Of a stretch of 64,000 nt of DNA, positions 1-9,991 are shown piece by piece. Made by a program: the position numbers and the translations under genes. Position 1 is the stretch's first letter. The number at the start of each line of letters is the position of its first letter. This DNA comes from Friedmanniella luteola (GTDB lineage: Bacteria > Actinomycetota > Actinomycetes > Propionibacteriales > Propionibacteriaceae). A model generated the notes under the pieces. That model did no database searches. It saw only the letters and a list, made by a program, of their open reading frames with translations, and was not told the DNA's origin. Where the stretch lies: NCBI RefSeq assembly GCF_900105065.1, contig NZ_LT629749.1:1-64000 (forward strand), read 5' to 3'.

Positions 1-21
1 TCGCTGAGGAGGGAAGCCCAG

Positions 22-470
22 ATGAAGCTCATCCTGACGGCTGCCGTGGACAACCTCGGTGGCGCCGGCGACGTGGTCGAGGTCAAGGACGGCTACGGCC
101 GGAACTACCTCCTGCCGCGTGGCTTCGCCATCCGCTGGACCCGTGGCGGCGAGAAGCAGATCGACGGCATCAAGCGGAGCCGTTCGGCCCGCGAGATCCG
201 GGCATCGACCACGCCCAGGAGGTGCGGACGCAGCTCGAGGGCCTGAGCGTCGAGCTCCCGGTGCGGGCCGGTGACACCGGCAAGCTGTTCGGCGCCGTGA
301 CGGCGGCCGACATCGCCGGGGCCATCAAGAAGGTCGGCAACGTCTCGGTCGACAAGCGCTCGGTCGAGATCCGGAAGCCGATCAAGTCGATCGGCAACCA
401 CACCGTCGGCGTGAAGCTGCACGACGCGGTCACCGCGCACGTCCAGCTCGCCGTCGTCGCCGCTTCCTGA
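22..470 (+). pseudogene. rplI: 50S ribosomal protein L9, interrupted by a single-base frameshift
   Basis: L9 binds 23S rRNA at the base of the L1 stalk. The N-terminal half starts at ATG 22 behind an AGGAGGG ribosome site ([13 protein letters not shown], then [11 protein letters not shown], the L9 rRNA-binding signature). It runs in frame to about base 200. The C-terminal half ([14 protein letters not shown] to KLHDAVTAHVQLAVVAAS) continues in another frame from about base 204 to the stop at 470. Adding one base near 200-203 restores a 149-residue protein, the normal L9 length, with nothing else lost. The break is therefore one missing nucleotide. L9 is often dispensable, so a real mutation is possible, but a sequencing error fits as well. 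Bases 1-21 look like the tail of an upstream gene (rpsR is the usual neighbour) but are too short to call. Confidence 0.9.
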
Positions 471-488
471 GCGACGCACCTGCTCGAC

Positions 489-526
489 CACGACGCCCCG
501 GGGCCCCTGCGCCCCGGGGTGTCGTG
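489..526 (+). terminator. Hairpin terminator after rplI
   Basis: Bases 489-504 pair with 511-526 in a 16-bp GC-rich stem with one G-U pair and a 6-nt loop, 19 bases after the rplI stop. There is no U tract, which is usual for actinobacterial terminators. Confidence 0.7.
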
Positions 527-598
527 CTGTCCGCGGGCGGGTACCGGCCGCGGCGCCGGGTCCGGTGGACGCCGCTGCGCGTCACGTAGGGTCGGCCC

Positions 599-1155
599 GT
601 GATCCTGCCCACCGAGGAGGCCCGCCTCCGCCGCCGCCGTGGCTACCAGCGCCGCGGCGTGGTCGCCGGCATCGCGGCGGTGTCCATGGTCCTCAGCGCC
701 GTCCTCCCGCACGTCGGGATCCAGGCCTTCGACGCCTACGGGCGCGGGCTGATCGCGCCACCCGCTTCTTCGTCGCCGCCCAGCCGGACGCCGAGGGCTT
801 CGGCGCGGTCCACCGCGGCCGGCTCGCCTTCGGCCTCGACATCACCTACCTGGGGCTGGCTGCCCAGCAGATCGGCCTGCTGGCCGGGCTCGGCTCGTTC
901 TGGTCGCTGGCCGCGGCCACGCTGGGCCGCTGGGTCCGCCGGTTGGCGCTGCTGTCCGGGTGGCTGCTGGCCGCCAGCGCCGTGCTCGTGGTCACCGGCT
1001 ACAACCAGCTCGAGGCGGCCGGCGTCCCCTCCCGGCTGGGCGTCGCCTGGGTGTTCGCGCTGGTCGCCGGGGTGGTCATGGTCCTCGGGGCGCTGGAGGC
1101 CCGGAAGCGGCTCGACAGCACCTGGTACTGGACCAAGCCGGACCTCAACGGCTGA
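599..1155 (+). pseudogene. Small multi-pass membrane protein, frameshifted
   Basis: No family recognised. The start is GTG 599, set by a TAGGGT hexamer ending 6 nt upstream (leaderless pattern). The first frame encodes a basic N-terminus (RLRRRRGYQRRG) and one hydrophobic helix (VVAGIAAVSMVLSAVLPHVG). It becomes non-coding-like near base 757, where another frame takes over (ATRFFVAAQPDAEGFG) and gives three more helices before ending in YWTKPDLNG at 1155. One inserted base around 757-760 gives about 185 residues with four membrane segments. The two halves share codon bias and fit together cleanly, so this is one gene broken by a one-base deletion or a read error. Confidence 0.65.
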
Positions 1156-1187
1156 CCGGCGGGTCCCGGGGCCTGCCGACCGGCGAC

Positions 1188-2513
1188 CTACCGGACGGCC
1201 GCGCCGGTCCGCACCCAGGCACCGGTGCGGACCCGCAGCACCAGCGTCGTCATCCGGGCCAGCATGAAGACCCCGTACGCGGCCCAGAGCCAGACCAGAC
1301 CGGCGCCCTCCGCACGCACCAGCAGCGCCAGCGGTGCGTAGGCCAGCAGGGCGAGCAACCCGGCGAGGGCCAGGTAGCGGCTGTCGCCCGCACCGATCAG
1401 CACGCCGTCGAGGACGTAGACCACCCCGGCCACCGGGGTGACCACCGCGACGACCAGCAGCACGGCGCCGACCAGCTGCTGCACCTGCGGGTCGGGGGAG
1501 AAGAACCCGACGTAGAGCGGGCGGGCCGCCCAGACGAGGAGGCCGAAGACCACCCCGGCGAGCACGCCCCAGCCGACCATCCGCCGCGTCATCGCCCGGC
1601 CGAGCTCCGCCTCGCCCGCGCCCAGCGCCCGCCCGATGATCGCCTGGCCGGCGATGGCCAGGGCGTCCAGGGCGAAGGCCAGCAGCACCCAGAGGCTGTT
1701 GACCACCTGGTGCGCGGCCAGCGCGACGGTCCCGCTCGTGGTGGCGACCAGGGTGGTCAGGGTGACCGCGCCCTGCAGGGTCGCGGTGCGCAGCACGAGC
1801 CAGGTCCCGGACCGGGCCGCCCGCAGCACGCCGCCGGGCGCGAAGCGGGGCCGGGCGTGCACCGCCCGCATCCGGCGGACGACCACCACGGCCACCACGA
1901 CGGCCGCGGCGGTCTGGGCCAGCAGGGTCCCCAGGGCGGAGCCGGCGATGCCCAGGCCGACGCCGTGGACGAGGAGGAGGTTCAGCACGATGTTCACGAG
2001 GTTGGTGGCGATCACGACCTGCAGCGGTGTCCGGGTGTCCTGCAGCCCGCGCAGCACCCCCGTGCCGGCCAGCAGCAGCAGGATCGAGGGCAGGCCGAAG
2101 GCCGCGACCCGCAGGTAGGTCGTCGCCCCCGCCGTCACCGCCGGCGACGCCCCGTACGCGCCGACGAGAGCCGGCACGGCGAGCTGCAGGGCGGCGCAGA
2201 GCAGCACGCCGAGCAGGACGGCCAGCACCAGCCCGTCGAAGCCGCCGGCCAGCGCGGCCGCGCGGTCGCCCGCCCCCATGCGGCGGGCGACGGTCCCGGT
2301 CGTGCCGTAGGCCAGGAAGATGCACAGGCCGGTGAGCACCCCCAGGACGTTCGCGGCGATCCCCAGCCCCGCGAGGGCGTCGGTGCCCAGGTGGCCGATG
2401 ATCGCCGAGTCGGCCAGCAGCAGCAGGGGCTCCGAGACCAGGGTCGCCAGGGTGGGCAGGGCGAGCCCGAAGATCTCCCGGTCCAGCCGCCGCGTGGGGG
2501 TGGACCGGGTCAC
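1188..2513 (-). CDS. MATE family (DinF-like) multidrug/Na+ or H+ antiporter
   Basis: A 441-residue, all-helical membrane protein with about twelve segments in two similar halves, the usual MATE size. The N-terminus (LALPTLATLVSEPLLLLADS, then GHLGTDALAGLGIA) matches the first helix of DinF-branch MATE proteins. The mid-protein GLQDTRTPL and the late GRALGAGE loop are also typical. It would export cationic compounds in exchange for Na+ or H+ across the plasma membrane. The GTG start at 2513 lacks a strong ribosome site. It lies downstream of crgA on the same strand with an 85-bp gap that holds DnaA-box-like sequences. Substrate cannot be read from the sequence. Confidence 0.9.
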   Translation of the reverse strand: MTRSTPTRRLDREIFGLALPTLATLVSEPLLLLADSAIIGHLGTDALAGLGIAANVLGVLTGLCIFLAYGTTGTVARRMGAGDRAAALAGGFDGLVLAVLLGVLLCAALQLAVPALVGAYGASPAVTAGATTYLRVAAFGLPSILLLLAGTGVLRGLQDTRTPLQVVIATNLVNIVLNLLLVHGVGLGIAGSALGTLLAQTAAAVVVAVVVVRRMRAVHARPRFAPGGVLRAARSGTWLVLRTATLQGAVTLTTLVATTSGTVALAAHQVVNSLWVLLAFALDALAIAGQAIIGRALGAGEAELGRAMTRRMVGWGVLAGVVFGLLVWAARPLYVGFFSPDPQVQQLVGAVLLVVAVVTPVAGVVYVLDGVLIGAGDSRYLALAGLLALLAYAPLALLVRAEGAGLVWLWAAYGVFMLARMTTLVLRVRTGAWVRTGAAVR

Positions 2514-2531
2514 GCGGGCGGTGCCGGGGCG

Positions 2532-2563
2532 TCGTCCACAGGAGTTATCCCCATTGTGGACGA
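2532..2563. other. Cluster of three DnaA-box-like 9-mers
   Basis: TCGTCCACA (2532-2540) and its exact reverse complement TGTGGACGA (2555-2563) form a perfect inverted repeat flanking TTATCCCCA (2545-2553). Each differs at one base from a known DnaA box (TTGTCCACA or TTATCCACA). It lies between the end of crgA and the start of the MATE gene, in an origin-proximal gene neighbourhood. No dnaA gene is in the window. Confidence 0.4.
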
Positions 2564-2598
2564 ATCACACAGGTGTAGTTCGACGGGTGGAGGACGGG

Positions 2599-2868
2599 TC
2601 AGCGCCAGAGCGTGGCGATGCCGAAGGCGGCCGCCATGCCGCCCATGCCGATCAGGATGTTCCAGTTGCCGAGGTCGCTCATGTAGGGGATGCTCGGCCC
2701 CGCGACGTAGTAGACGATCAGCCAGATCACACCCAGCAGCCCGACCGTGATGAAGGTCGGCGGGACCCACCGCCGGCTGGACGGGGCCTTCACCTTGGCC
2801 GGCTTGGCCTCCTGGCGGGCCCGACGCAGCTTCGCGTCGGCGGACTTGCGGGTTCTCGACTCTGGCAC
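2599..2868 (-). CDS. crgA: Cell division protein CrgA
   Basis: CrgA is a small actinobacterial divisome protein that interacts with FtsZ, FtsQ, FtsI and PBPs. The 89-residue product has a basic N-terminal half (RTRKSADAKLRRARQEAKPAKVKA), then two membrane helices (FITVGLLGVIWLIVYYVAG and ILIGMGGMAAAFGIATLW) joined by a loop containing MSDLGNWN. This is the CrgA layout and length. GTG 2868 is chosen because GAGGAG sits 6 nt upstream; the longer frame reaching 2994 would add an unrelated Arg/Pro-rich stretch. Its position next to DUF881, pabA/trpG and the pknB operon is the conserved actinobacterial order. Confidence 0.92.
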   Translation of the reverse strand: MPESRTRKSADAKLRRARQEAKPAKVKAPSSRRWVPPTFITVGLLGVIWLIVYYVAGPSIPYMSDLGNWNILIGMGGMAAAFGIATLWR

Positions 2869-2961
2869 GCTCAACTCCTCGGTGTCGGTCGGTAGCGTAG
2901 TCGGCGAACCCGGCCGGAGCCATCTCGTCGGGGCCGCACGACGCGTCGGGAGGGCAGCCGG

Positions 2962-3802
2962 GTGGAGCGGGAGCAGGGGGTCGGACCGGGCCACCGGGTC
3001 CGTCGCGCCCTGCGCCGCGCCCGGACCGCGCAGCTCCGGCGCGACGCCACCCGCCGCCCCGCCGGCCGGGTGCTCACGGCCGCGGTCTGCCTGCTGGCGG
3101 GTCTGATGGTGGTGGTGAGCGCGGTCAACGCCCGGGGCACCGACCTGCGGCCCGGCCGCAACACCGATCTGGTGAGCCTGGTGCAGTCCCAGTCACGCCG
3201 CAACGCCGACCTCGCCCGGCAGGTCAGCGAGGTCCGCGCCCAGGTGGACGCGCTGGCGAGCGTCGAGGACACCGACCCGGCCCTCCAGGCCCCGGCTGGA
3301 GCGGGCGTCCGCGGCGGCCGCCTTCACCGCCCTGACGGGCCCTGCGGTCTCGGTCACCATCGACGACGCCCCCGACACGGTGGCGGCCGATGGCGTCGAC
3401 CCGGACCTGCTGGTCGTCCACCAGCAGGACATCCAGGCCGTCGTCAATGCCCTGTGGAGCGGCGGAGCGGAGGCCATGACCATCCAGGGCCAGCGGGTCA
3501 TCTCGACCACCGGGGTCAAGTGCGTCGGCAACACCGTCGTGCTGCACGGCATCCCCTACGCCCCGCCCTACGTGGTGAGCGCGCTGGGCGATCCCGGTCG
3601 GCTGCGGGCCGCGCTGGCCGGCTCCCCGGCCCTGCAGATCTACCAGCAGTACGTGGCCGCCTACGGCCTGGTCTACCAGGAGCGCTCGCTCGGGCGGGCC
3701 GACTTCCCGGCCCACGAGGGCTCGCTCGACCTGCAGTTCGCCACTCCGCCCGGCGGGAACAGCGCCTCACCGACCGCCGAGGACGACGAGACCCCGCGCT
3801 GA
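2962..3802 (+). pseudogene. DUF881 family membrane-anchored protein, frameshifted
   Basis: DUF881 proteins of unknown function sit between crgA and the pknB operon in many actinobacteria. The start GTG 2962 follows GGGAGGG. A signal-anchor helix (VLTAAVCLLAGLMVVVSAV, about residues 38-56) is followed by a predicted coiled-coil stretch (SLVQSQSRRNADLARQVSEV). At about base 3290 the frame changes and the DUF881 core resumes (LERASAAAAFTALTG, DGVDPDLLVVHQQDIQAVVN, then ISTTGVKCVGNTVVLHG). Deleting one C from the CCCC run near 3291-3294 restores ALQARLERAS and a 279-residue protein. A homopolymer miscall would look exactly like this. Confidence 0.82.
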
Positions 3803-3851
3803 CGCTGGTCACCCCGGGGGGCGCCGCCGCCGGAGGGGGATGATGGCAGGT

Positions 3852-4499
3852 GTGAGCGCCGCCAAGATCCTGGTGATCGACAACTACGACTCCTTCGTCT
3901 ACAACCTCGTCCAGTACCTGGCCCAGCTGGGCGCCGAGGTCGAGGTCTGGCGCAACGACGACCCGCGCTTCGCCGACCCCGGCTTCGTGCGCGGGTTCGA
4001 CGGCATCCTGCTCTCGCCCGGCCCCGGCACGCCCGAGGGCGCCGGCGTCTGCGTCGACGTCGTCCGCCAGCAGGCGGGCGTGCTGCCGATCTTCGGTGTC
4101 TGCCTCGGCCTGCAGTCCATCGGCGTCGCCTACGGCGGGGTGGTCGACCGGGCCCCGGAGCTGCTGCACGGGAAGACCTCGCTGATCGAGCACCAGGGGC
4201 GCGGCGTCCTGGCCGGGCTGCCGCAGCCGTTCACCGCCACCCGCTACCACTCGCTGGCCATCGAGCCCGAGACGGTGCCGCCGGTGCTGGAGGTCACCGC
4301 GCTCACCGAGAGCGGCGTCGTGATGGCCGTCCGGCACCGCGAGCTGGCGGTGGAGGCCGTGCAGTTCCACCCCGAGTCGGTGCTCACCGAGGGCGGCTAC
4401 CAGATGCTCGCGAACTGGCTCGCCGTCTGCGGCGACACCGAGGCGCCGGCCCGCGCCGTCGGGCTGGCCCCGCTGATGTCGGCGGGTTCTGAGCGCTGA
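3852..4499 (+). CDS. pabA: Aminodeoxychorismate/anthranilate synthase glutaminase subunit (component II)
   Basis: Class I glutamine amidotransferase that supplies ammonia to PabB or TrpE for folate or tryptophan synthesis. The N-terminus ILVIDNYDSFVYNLVQYL is diagnostic. LLSPGPGTPEGAG forms the oxyanion region, GVCLGLQ carries the nucleophile Cys, and VQFHPES gives the catalytic His and Glu. GTG 3852 (215 residues) is preferred because GATGAT ends 7 nt upstream, as in other leaderless genes here. ATG 3843 behind GGAGGGGG would add three residues and remains possible. The gene is often called trpG at this locus. With no pabB or trpE nearby, it may serve both pathways. Confidence 0.9.
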   Translation: MSAAKILVIDNYDSFVYNLVQYLAQLGAEVEVWRNDDPRFADPGFVRGFDGILLSPGPGTPEGAGVCVDVVRQQAGVLPIFGVCLGLQSIGVAYGGVVDRAPELLHGKTSLIEHQGRGVLAGLPQPFTATRYHSLAIEPETVPPVLEVTALTESGVVMAVRHRELAVEAVQFHPESVLTEGGYQMLANWLAVCGDTEAPARAVGLAPLMSAGSER

Positions 4500-4523
4500 G
4501 GGCTCGGCGCGCGGGAGCGCGCC

Positions 4524-5156
4524 TCAGCGCACGCCGTGCGGGCGGAACTGGACGCTGATCCGCGGCCCGACGGGCTTGCTGGTCTTGGGGATGGCGTGCT
4601 CCCAGGTGCGCTGGCAGGACCCGCCCATGACGACGAGGTCGCCGTGCCCGAGCTGCTGCCGGATCGAGGCGCCGCCGCCCCGCGGCCGCAGCACGAGGTG
4701 CCGGGGCGACCCCAGGGAGACGATCGCCACCATGGTGTCCTCCATCCGTCCGCGGCCGATGGTGTCGCCGTGCCAGGCGACCGAGTCCCGGCCGTCCCGG
4801 TACAGGCAGAGTCCCGCGGTGGTGAAGGGCTCGCCCAGCTCGGGGCCGTAGTGGGCGTTCAGCGCGTCCCGGGCGGTGACGAGCGCGGGATGCGGGAGCG
4901 GGTCGGCCTCCCCGTAGAAGCAGAGCAGCCGCGGGACGTCGACCACCCGCTCGTACATCTGCCGGCGCTCCGCCACCCAGGGCACCTCGCCCAGCAGGGT
5001 GTCGAACAGGGTGTCGGCCCCGCTCAGCCACCCCGGGAGCACGTCGACCCACGCGCCGCGGCCCAGCACCTGCCGGGTCACGAGCCCACCCAGCGGTCCG
5101 AGCCCGTCGTCGGGCTCGGGCAGGTCGAAGAGCGAGGTCTGGACCAGGCTGGTCAT
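4524..5156 (-). CDS. AlkB-like 2-oxoglutarate/Fe(II) dioxygenase
   Basis: A 210-residue protein of the AlkB family, which removes alkyl lesions from nucleic-acid bases using 2-oxoglutarate, O2 and Fe(II). The iron triad is visible as H129 and D131 in WHGDTIG and H187 in WEHAIPK. R199 and R205 in RISVQFRP match the 2-oxoglutarate and base-pocket arginines. YGEADPLPHP and LCLYRDGRDSVAWH correspond to the nucleotide-recognition lid and the first core strand. The ATG at 5156 has TAGCCT ending 6 nt upstream and no ribosome site, so a leaderless mRNA is likely. Whether it acts on DNA, RNA or protein cannot be read off. Confidence 0.88.
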   Translation of the reverse strand: MTSLVQTSLFDLPEPDDGLGPLGGLVTRQVLGRGAWVDVLPGWLSGADTLFDTLLGEVPWVAERRQMYERVVDVPRLLCFYGEADPLPHPALVTARDALNAHYGPELGEPFTTAGLCLYRDGRDSVAWHGDTIGRGRMEDTMVAIVSLGSPRHLVLRPRGGGASIRQQLGHGDLVVMGGSCQRTWEHAIPKTSKPVGPRISVQFRPHGVR

Positions 5157-5199
5157 GTCGCCAGGCTAGCACCAATCGCACGGGTGTTCTATTAGCGCG

Positions 5200-7011
<1,812 letters not shown>

Positions 7012-7159
7012 CTCGTGGTTCCTCTCCGTGTGGCCGCTCGGACCTGCGTGCCCGCCCCCCACCCCTCCTGGGCTCCCCGTGCCCCGCGCCATTGTGGGGC
7101 ACCGAGGTGACGGGCGGGTGCTGCCCCGGCGGCCGGGCGACCCGAGGTCGCGCACCCGG

Positions 7160-8596
7160 TCACAGCCCGGCCTCCATCACCGCGCGGGCGATCGGGGCCG
7201 CCACCCGGCCGCCGGCGATGTCCTGGCGGGGGATGTCGGCGTCCTCCACCACCACCGCGACGGCCACCCGCGGGTCGTCCGCCGGGGCGAAGGAGGTGAA
7301 CCAGGCGAAGGGCTTGCGCGACGGGTCGGACTGGGCGGTGCCCGTCTTCCCGCCCACCTCGACGCCGGCGATGGCGCCGTTGCGGCCGGTGCCCGAGGCC
7401 ACCGTCTCGACCATCATCTGCTGCAGCTGCTGCGCGTTCTCCGGCGTCATCGCCTCCGACAGCTCCGTCGGCTCGTGCGTCGACAGCGGCTTCAGGTCCG
7501 GTGCCTGCACCATGCTGACCAGGTAGGGGTCCATCACGACGCCGTCGTTGGCGATGCCGGCGGTGACCATCGCCATCTGCAGGGGGCTGGCCGCGACGTC
7601 GAACTGCCCGATCGAGCTGAGGGCGAGCTGGGCGTCGTCGAGGTCGTCGGGGAAGCGGCTGGCCACGCCGTTCAGGTCGGCGAGGTGGCGCTGGTCGAAG
7701 CCGAAGGCCTGCGCCTGCTCGCGGAGCTTGTCCTGGCCGAGCTCGAGGCCGAGGTTGGCGAAGGCGGTGTTGCAGGAGACCTTGAGCGCCTGGGTCAACG
7801 TGATCGAGGTGCCGCCGCAGTTCGTCGAGTTGGGCAGCACCGTCTTCGTGCCGGGCAGCGTCAGCCGGGCGGGGCTGTCGACCTTCGAGTCCGGCTCCTG
7901 GCCGTCGGCCAGGGCGGCGGCGGCCGTCACCAGCTTGAAGGTGGAGCCCGGCGGGTAGATCTCCCGGGCTGCGCGGTTGGCCAGCGGCCGGTCCTCCGCC
8001 CCGGCCAGCCGGTCGTAGGCCCGGCCGGCCTCCTCGATCTGGTGGCTCGCGATGTCGTTCGGGTCGTAGGTCGGGCTGGTCACCAGGGCCAGCACGGCGC
8101 CGGTCTGCGGGTCCAGGGCGACGACCGCGCCCTTCTGGTCACCGAGCGCCCGGGCCGCCGCCTCCTGCATGGCGGGCACGATCGTCGTCTGGACGCTCGC
8201 CCCCTGCGGGGCGCGGTTGGTGGTCAGGTCGATCAGGCGCCGGACGAACAGGGCGTCCGCGGTGCCGGCGAGCTGGCTGTTGTACGTGCTCTCCACGCCC
8301 GAGCTGCCGTGGTCGTAGGAGTAGAAGCCGGTGACCGGGGCGTAGAGCGACCCGGCCGGGTAGCTGCGCTGGTAGCGGAAGCGGTCCTTCGACGGCTCGG
8401 TGGTGGCGATCTCGGTCTTGCCGGCCGCCAGGATCGCGCCCCGGTCCTGCGCGAACTCGGCGTCCCGGACGCGGCGGTTCTGCGGCTCGGCGGCCAGCGA
8501 CCCCGTGCGGAACAGCGTCATGTAGGTGCCGTTGGCCAGCAGCAGCGCGAACATCAGCATCGTCACGAACGCCACCCGGCGGATGGGCCGGTTCAC
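7160..8596 (-). CDS. pbpA: Penicillin-binding protein PbpA (class B transpeptidase)
   Basis: Cross-links peptidoglycan in partnership with the SEDS protein encoded just upstream. At 478 residues it has a short cytoplasmic tail, one anchor helix (about 8-25), a dimerisation region, and a transpeptidase domain. The three active-site motifs are clear: STFK 218-221, SCN 275-277 and KTGT 418-421. The GTG start overlaps the rodA/ftsW stop by 4 bases (GTGA), which implies translational coupling. It matches the actinobacterial PbpA next to rodA and pknB in length and context. Confidence 0.95.
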   Translation of the reverse strand: MNRPIRRVAFVTMLMFALLLANGTYMTLFRTGSLAAEPQNRRVRDAEFAQDRGAILAAGKTEIATTEPSKDRFRYQRSYPAGSLYAPVTGFYSYDHGSSGVESTYNSQLAGTADALFVRRLIDLTTNRAPQGASVQTTIVPAMQEAAARALGDQKGAVVALDPQTGAVLALVTSPTYDPNDIASHQIEEAGRAYDRLAGAEDRPLANRAAREIYPPGSTFKLVTAAAALADGQEPDSKVDSPARLTLPGTKTVLPNSTNCGGTSITLTQALKVSCNTAFANLGLELGQDKLREQAQAFGFDQRHLADLNGVASRFPDDLDDAQLALSSIGQFDVAASPLQMAMVTAGIANDGVVMDPYLVSMVQAPDLKPLSTHEPTELSEAMTPENAQQLQQMMVETVASGTGRNGAIAGVEVGGKTGTAQSDPSRKPFAWFTSFAPADDPRVAVAVVVEDADIPRQDIAGGRVAAPIARAVMEAGL

Positions 8597-9990
8597 GCTG
8601 GTCCACCGCCGCTCACGGCGGGCGCCCGGACGAGCTGGGTGGTCTCCGCGTCGGGGTCGAGCGGTGTCACCGTGACCACCGGCTTCCGCGCCTGGTGCGA
8701 GACGACGAGCAGCAGCGCGACGACGATCCAGTTGGAGATCATCGACGATCCGCCCTGGGACATGAACGGCGTGGTCAGGCCGGTCAGCGGCAGCAGCCGG
8801 GTGACGCCGCCGATGATCGTGAACACCTGCAGCGCGAAGGCGAAGGACAGCCCCGCAGCCAGCAGCTTGCCGAACGGCTCACGGCACTGCAGCGCGGTCC
8901 GGAGCCCGCGGGCCACCACCAGCCCGTAGACGAGGATGATCGCCATCAGCCCGGTCATCCCCAGCTCCTCGCCGAGGGCGGCGGCGATGAAGTCGCTCCG
9001 GGCCAGCGGGGTCAGCCCGGGCCGGCCCTCGCCCAGCCCGGTGCCCAGCAGACCGCCCCAGGCCATGCCGAACTGGGCGTTGATCACCTGGTAGTAGGCG
9101 TCGTAGTCCGAGAAGGGGTCCAGCCAGGCCCCGACCCGGACCCGGACGTGACCGAAGAGCTGGTAGCCGAGGTAGGCGCCGAGCGCGAAGAGCAGGGTGC
9201 CGAGCACGGGCCAGCCGGCCCGCTCCGTCGCGACGTAGAGCATCATGACGAACAACCCGAAGAACAGCAGCGAGGTTCCCAGGTCGCGCTGCCGGACCAG
9301 CACGGCGAGGCTGACGAGCCACATCACGAGGATCGGGCCGAGGTCGCGTGCCCGGGGCAGGTCGAGGCCCAGCACCCGCCAGCCGGCGAGCGCCAGCACG
9401 TCGCGCTTCTCCACCAGGTAGGAGGCGAAGGCGATGGACAACAGCACCTTCGCCGCCTCGGCGGGCTGGAAGCTGTAGGGGCCGACGGCGATCCAGATCC
9501 GCGCGCCGAACTTCTCCACCCCCAGCCCGGGCACCAGGGGCAGCAGCAGGAGGACCACGCCGGCCAGCCCGATCGTGTAGGTGAAGCCCTGGAGCGGACG
9601 GTGGTCGCGGAGCAGCATGACCACCGCGACGAAGAGGGCGACGCCCAGCACGGTCCAGATGAGCTGCTGGCGGGCCCCGTTGAGCGGGGGCGCGTTGATC
9701 AGGTCGATCCGGTGGATCATCGTCAGCCCGAGCCCGTTGAGCAGCACCACGCAGGGCAGCAGCACCGGGTCGGCGTAGGGGAGCCGCCAGCGGACGGCGA
9801 GGTGGGCGGCGAGCGCGAGCCCGCCGCAGACCGCGGCGACCACCGGGAACCGCGGGGAGACCGTGCCCAGGACGTTCAGGTCGACGACCGCGAAGGCGGC
9901 CAGCCCGATGCCGAGGGCGAAGACCAGCAGGGCGAGCTCGGTGCCGCGGCGCTTGCGGGGCACGACCGTCATCGGCGTGGCGGCGCTCAC
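8593..9990 (-). CDS. rodA: SEDS family peptidoglycan glycosyltransferase (RodA/FtsW)
   Basis: Polymerises lipid II into glycan strands. A 465-residue polytopic protein with about ten to twelve helices. Family features include FGARIWIAVGPYSFQPAEAAK (the conserved G-P-x-S-x-Q-P-x-E region) and QRDLGTSLLFFG, with the loop Asp thought to be catalytic. LGEELGMTGL and LTTPFMSQGGSSM lie near the C-terminus. It is followed by a cytoplasmic tail that could be a kinase substrate. GTG 9990 starts one base after the pstP stop, and its own end overlaps pbpA by 4 nt. Context with pbpA favours the elongation-type RodA role over FtsW. Confidence 0.94.
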   Translation of the reverse strand: MSAATPMTVVPRKRRGTELALLVFALGIGLAAFAVVDLNVLGTVSPRFPVVAAVCGGLALAAHLAVRWRLPYADPVLLPCVVLLNGLGLTMIHRIDLINAPPLNGARQQLIWTVLGVALFVAVVMLLRDHRPLQGFTYTIGLAGVVLLLLPLVPGLGVEKFGARIWIAVGPYSFQPAEAAKVLLSIAFASYLVEKRDVLALAGWRVLGLDLPRARDLGPILVMWLVSLAVLVRQRDLGTSLLFFGLFVMMLYVATERAGWPVLGTLLFALGAYLGYQLFGHVRVRVGAWLDPFSDYDAYYQVINAQFGMAWGGLLGTGLGEGRPGLTPLARSDFIAAALGEELGMTGLMAIILVYGLVVARGLRTALQCREPFGKLLAAGLSFAFALQVFTIIGGVTRLLPLTGLTTPFMSQGGSSMISNWIVVALLLVVSHQARKPVVTVTPLDPDAETTQLVRAPAVSGGGPA

Positions 9991-9991
9991 C

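Noticed and set aside
1-21. Partial rpsR upstream of rplI
   Set aside because: Only about five codons are available and they cannot be identified with confidence.
22-1155. In-frame UGA selenocysteine as the cause of the broken genes
   Set aside because: Both genes require a reading-frame change, not readthrough of a stop codon.
3840-3845. ATGATG as start codons of the pabA/trpG gene
   Set aside because: Possible, with GGAGGGGG upstream, but GATGAT here matches the -10 element seen at several other genes and GTG 3852 fits the family N-terminus better. Kept as an alternative in the entry.
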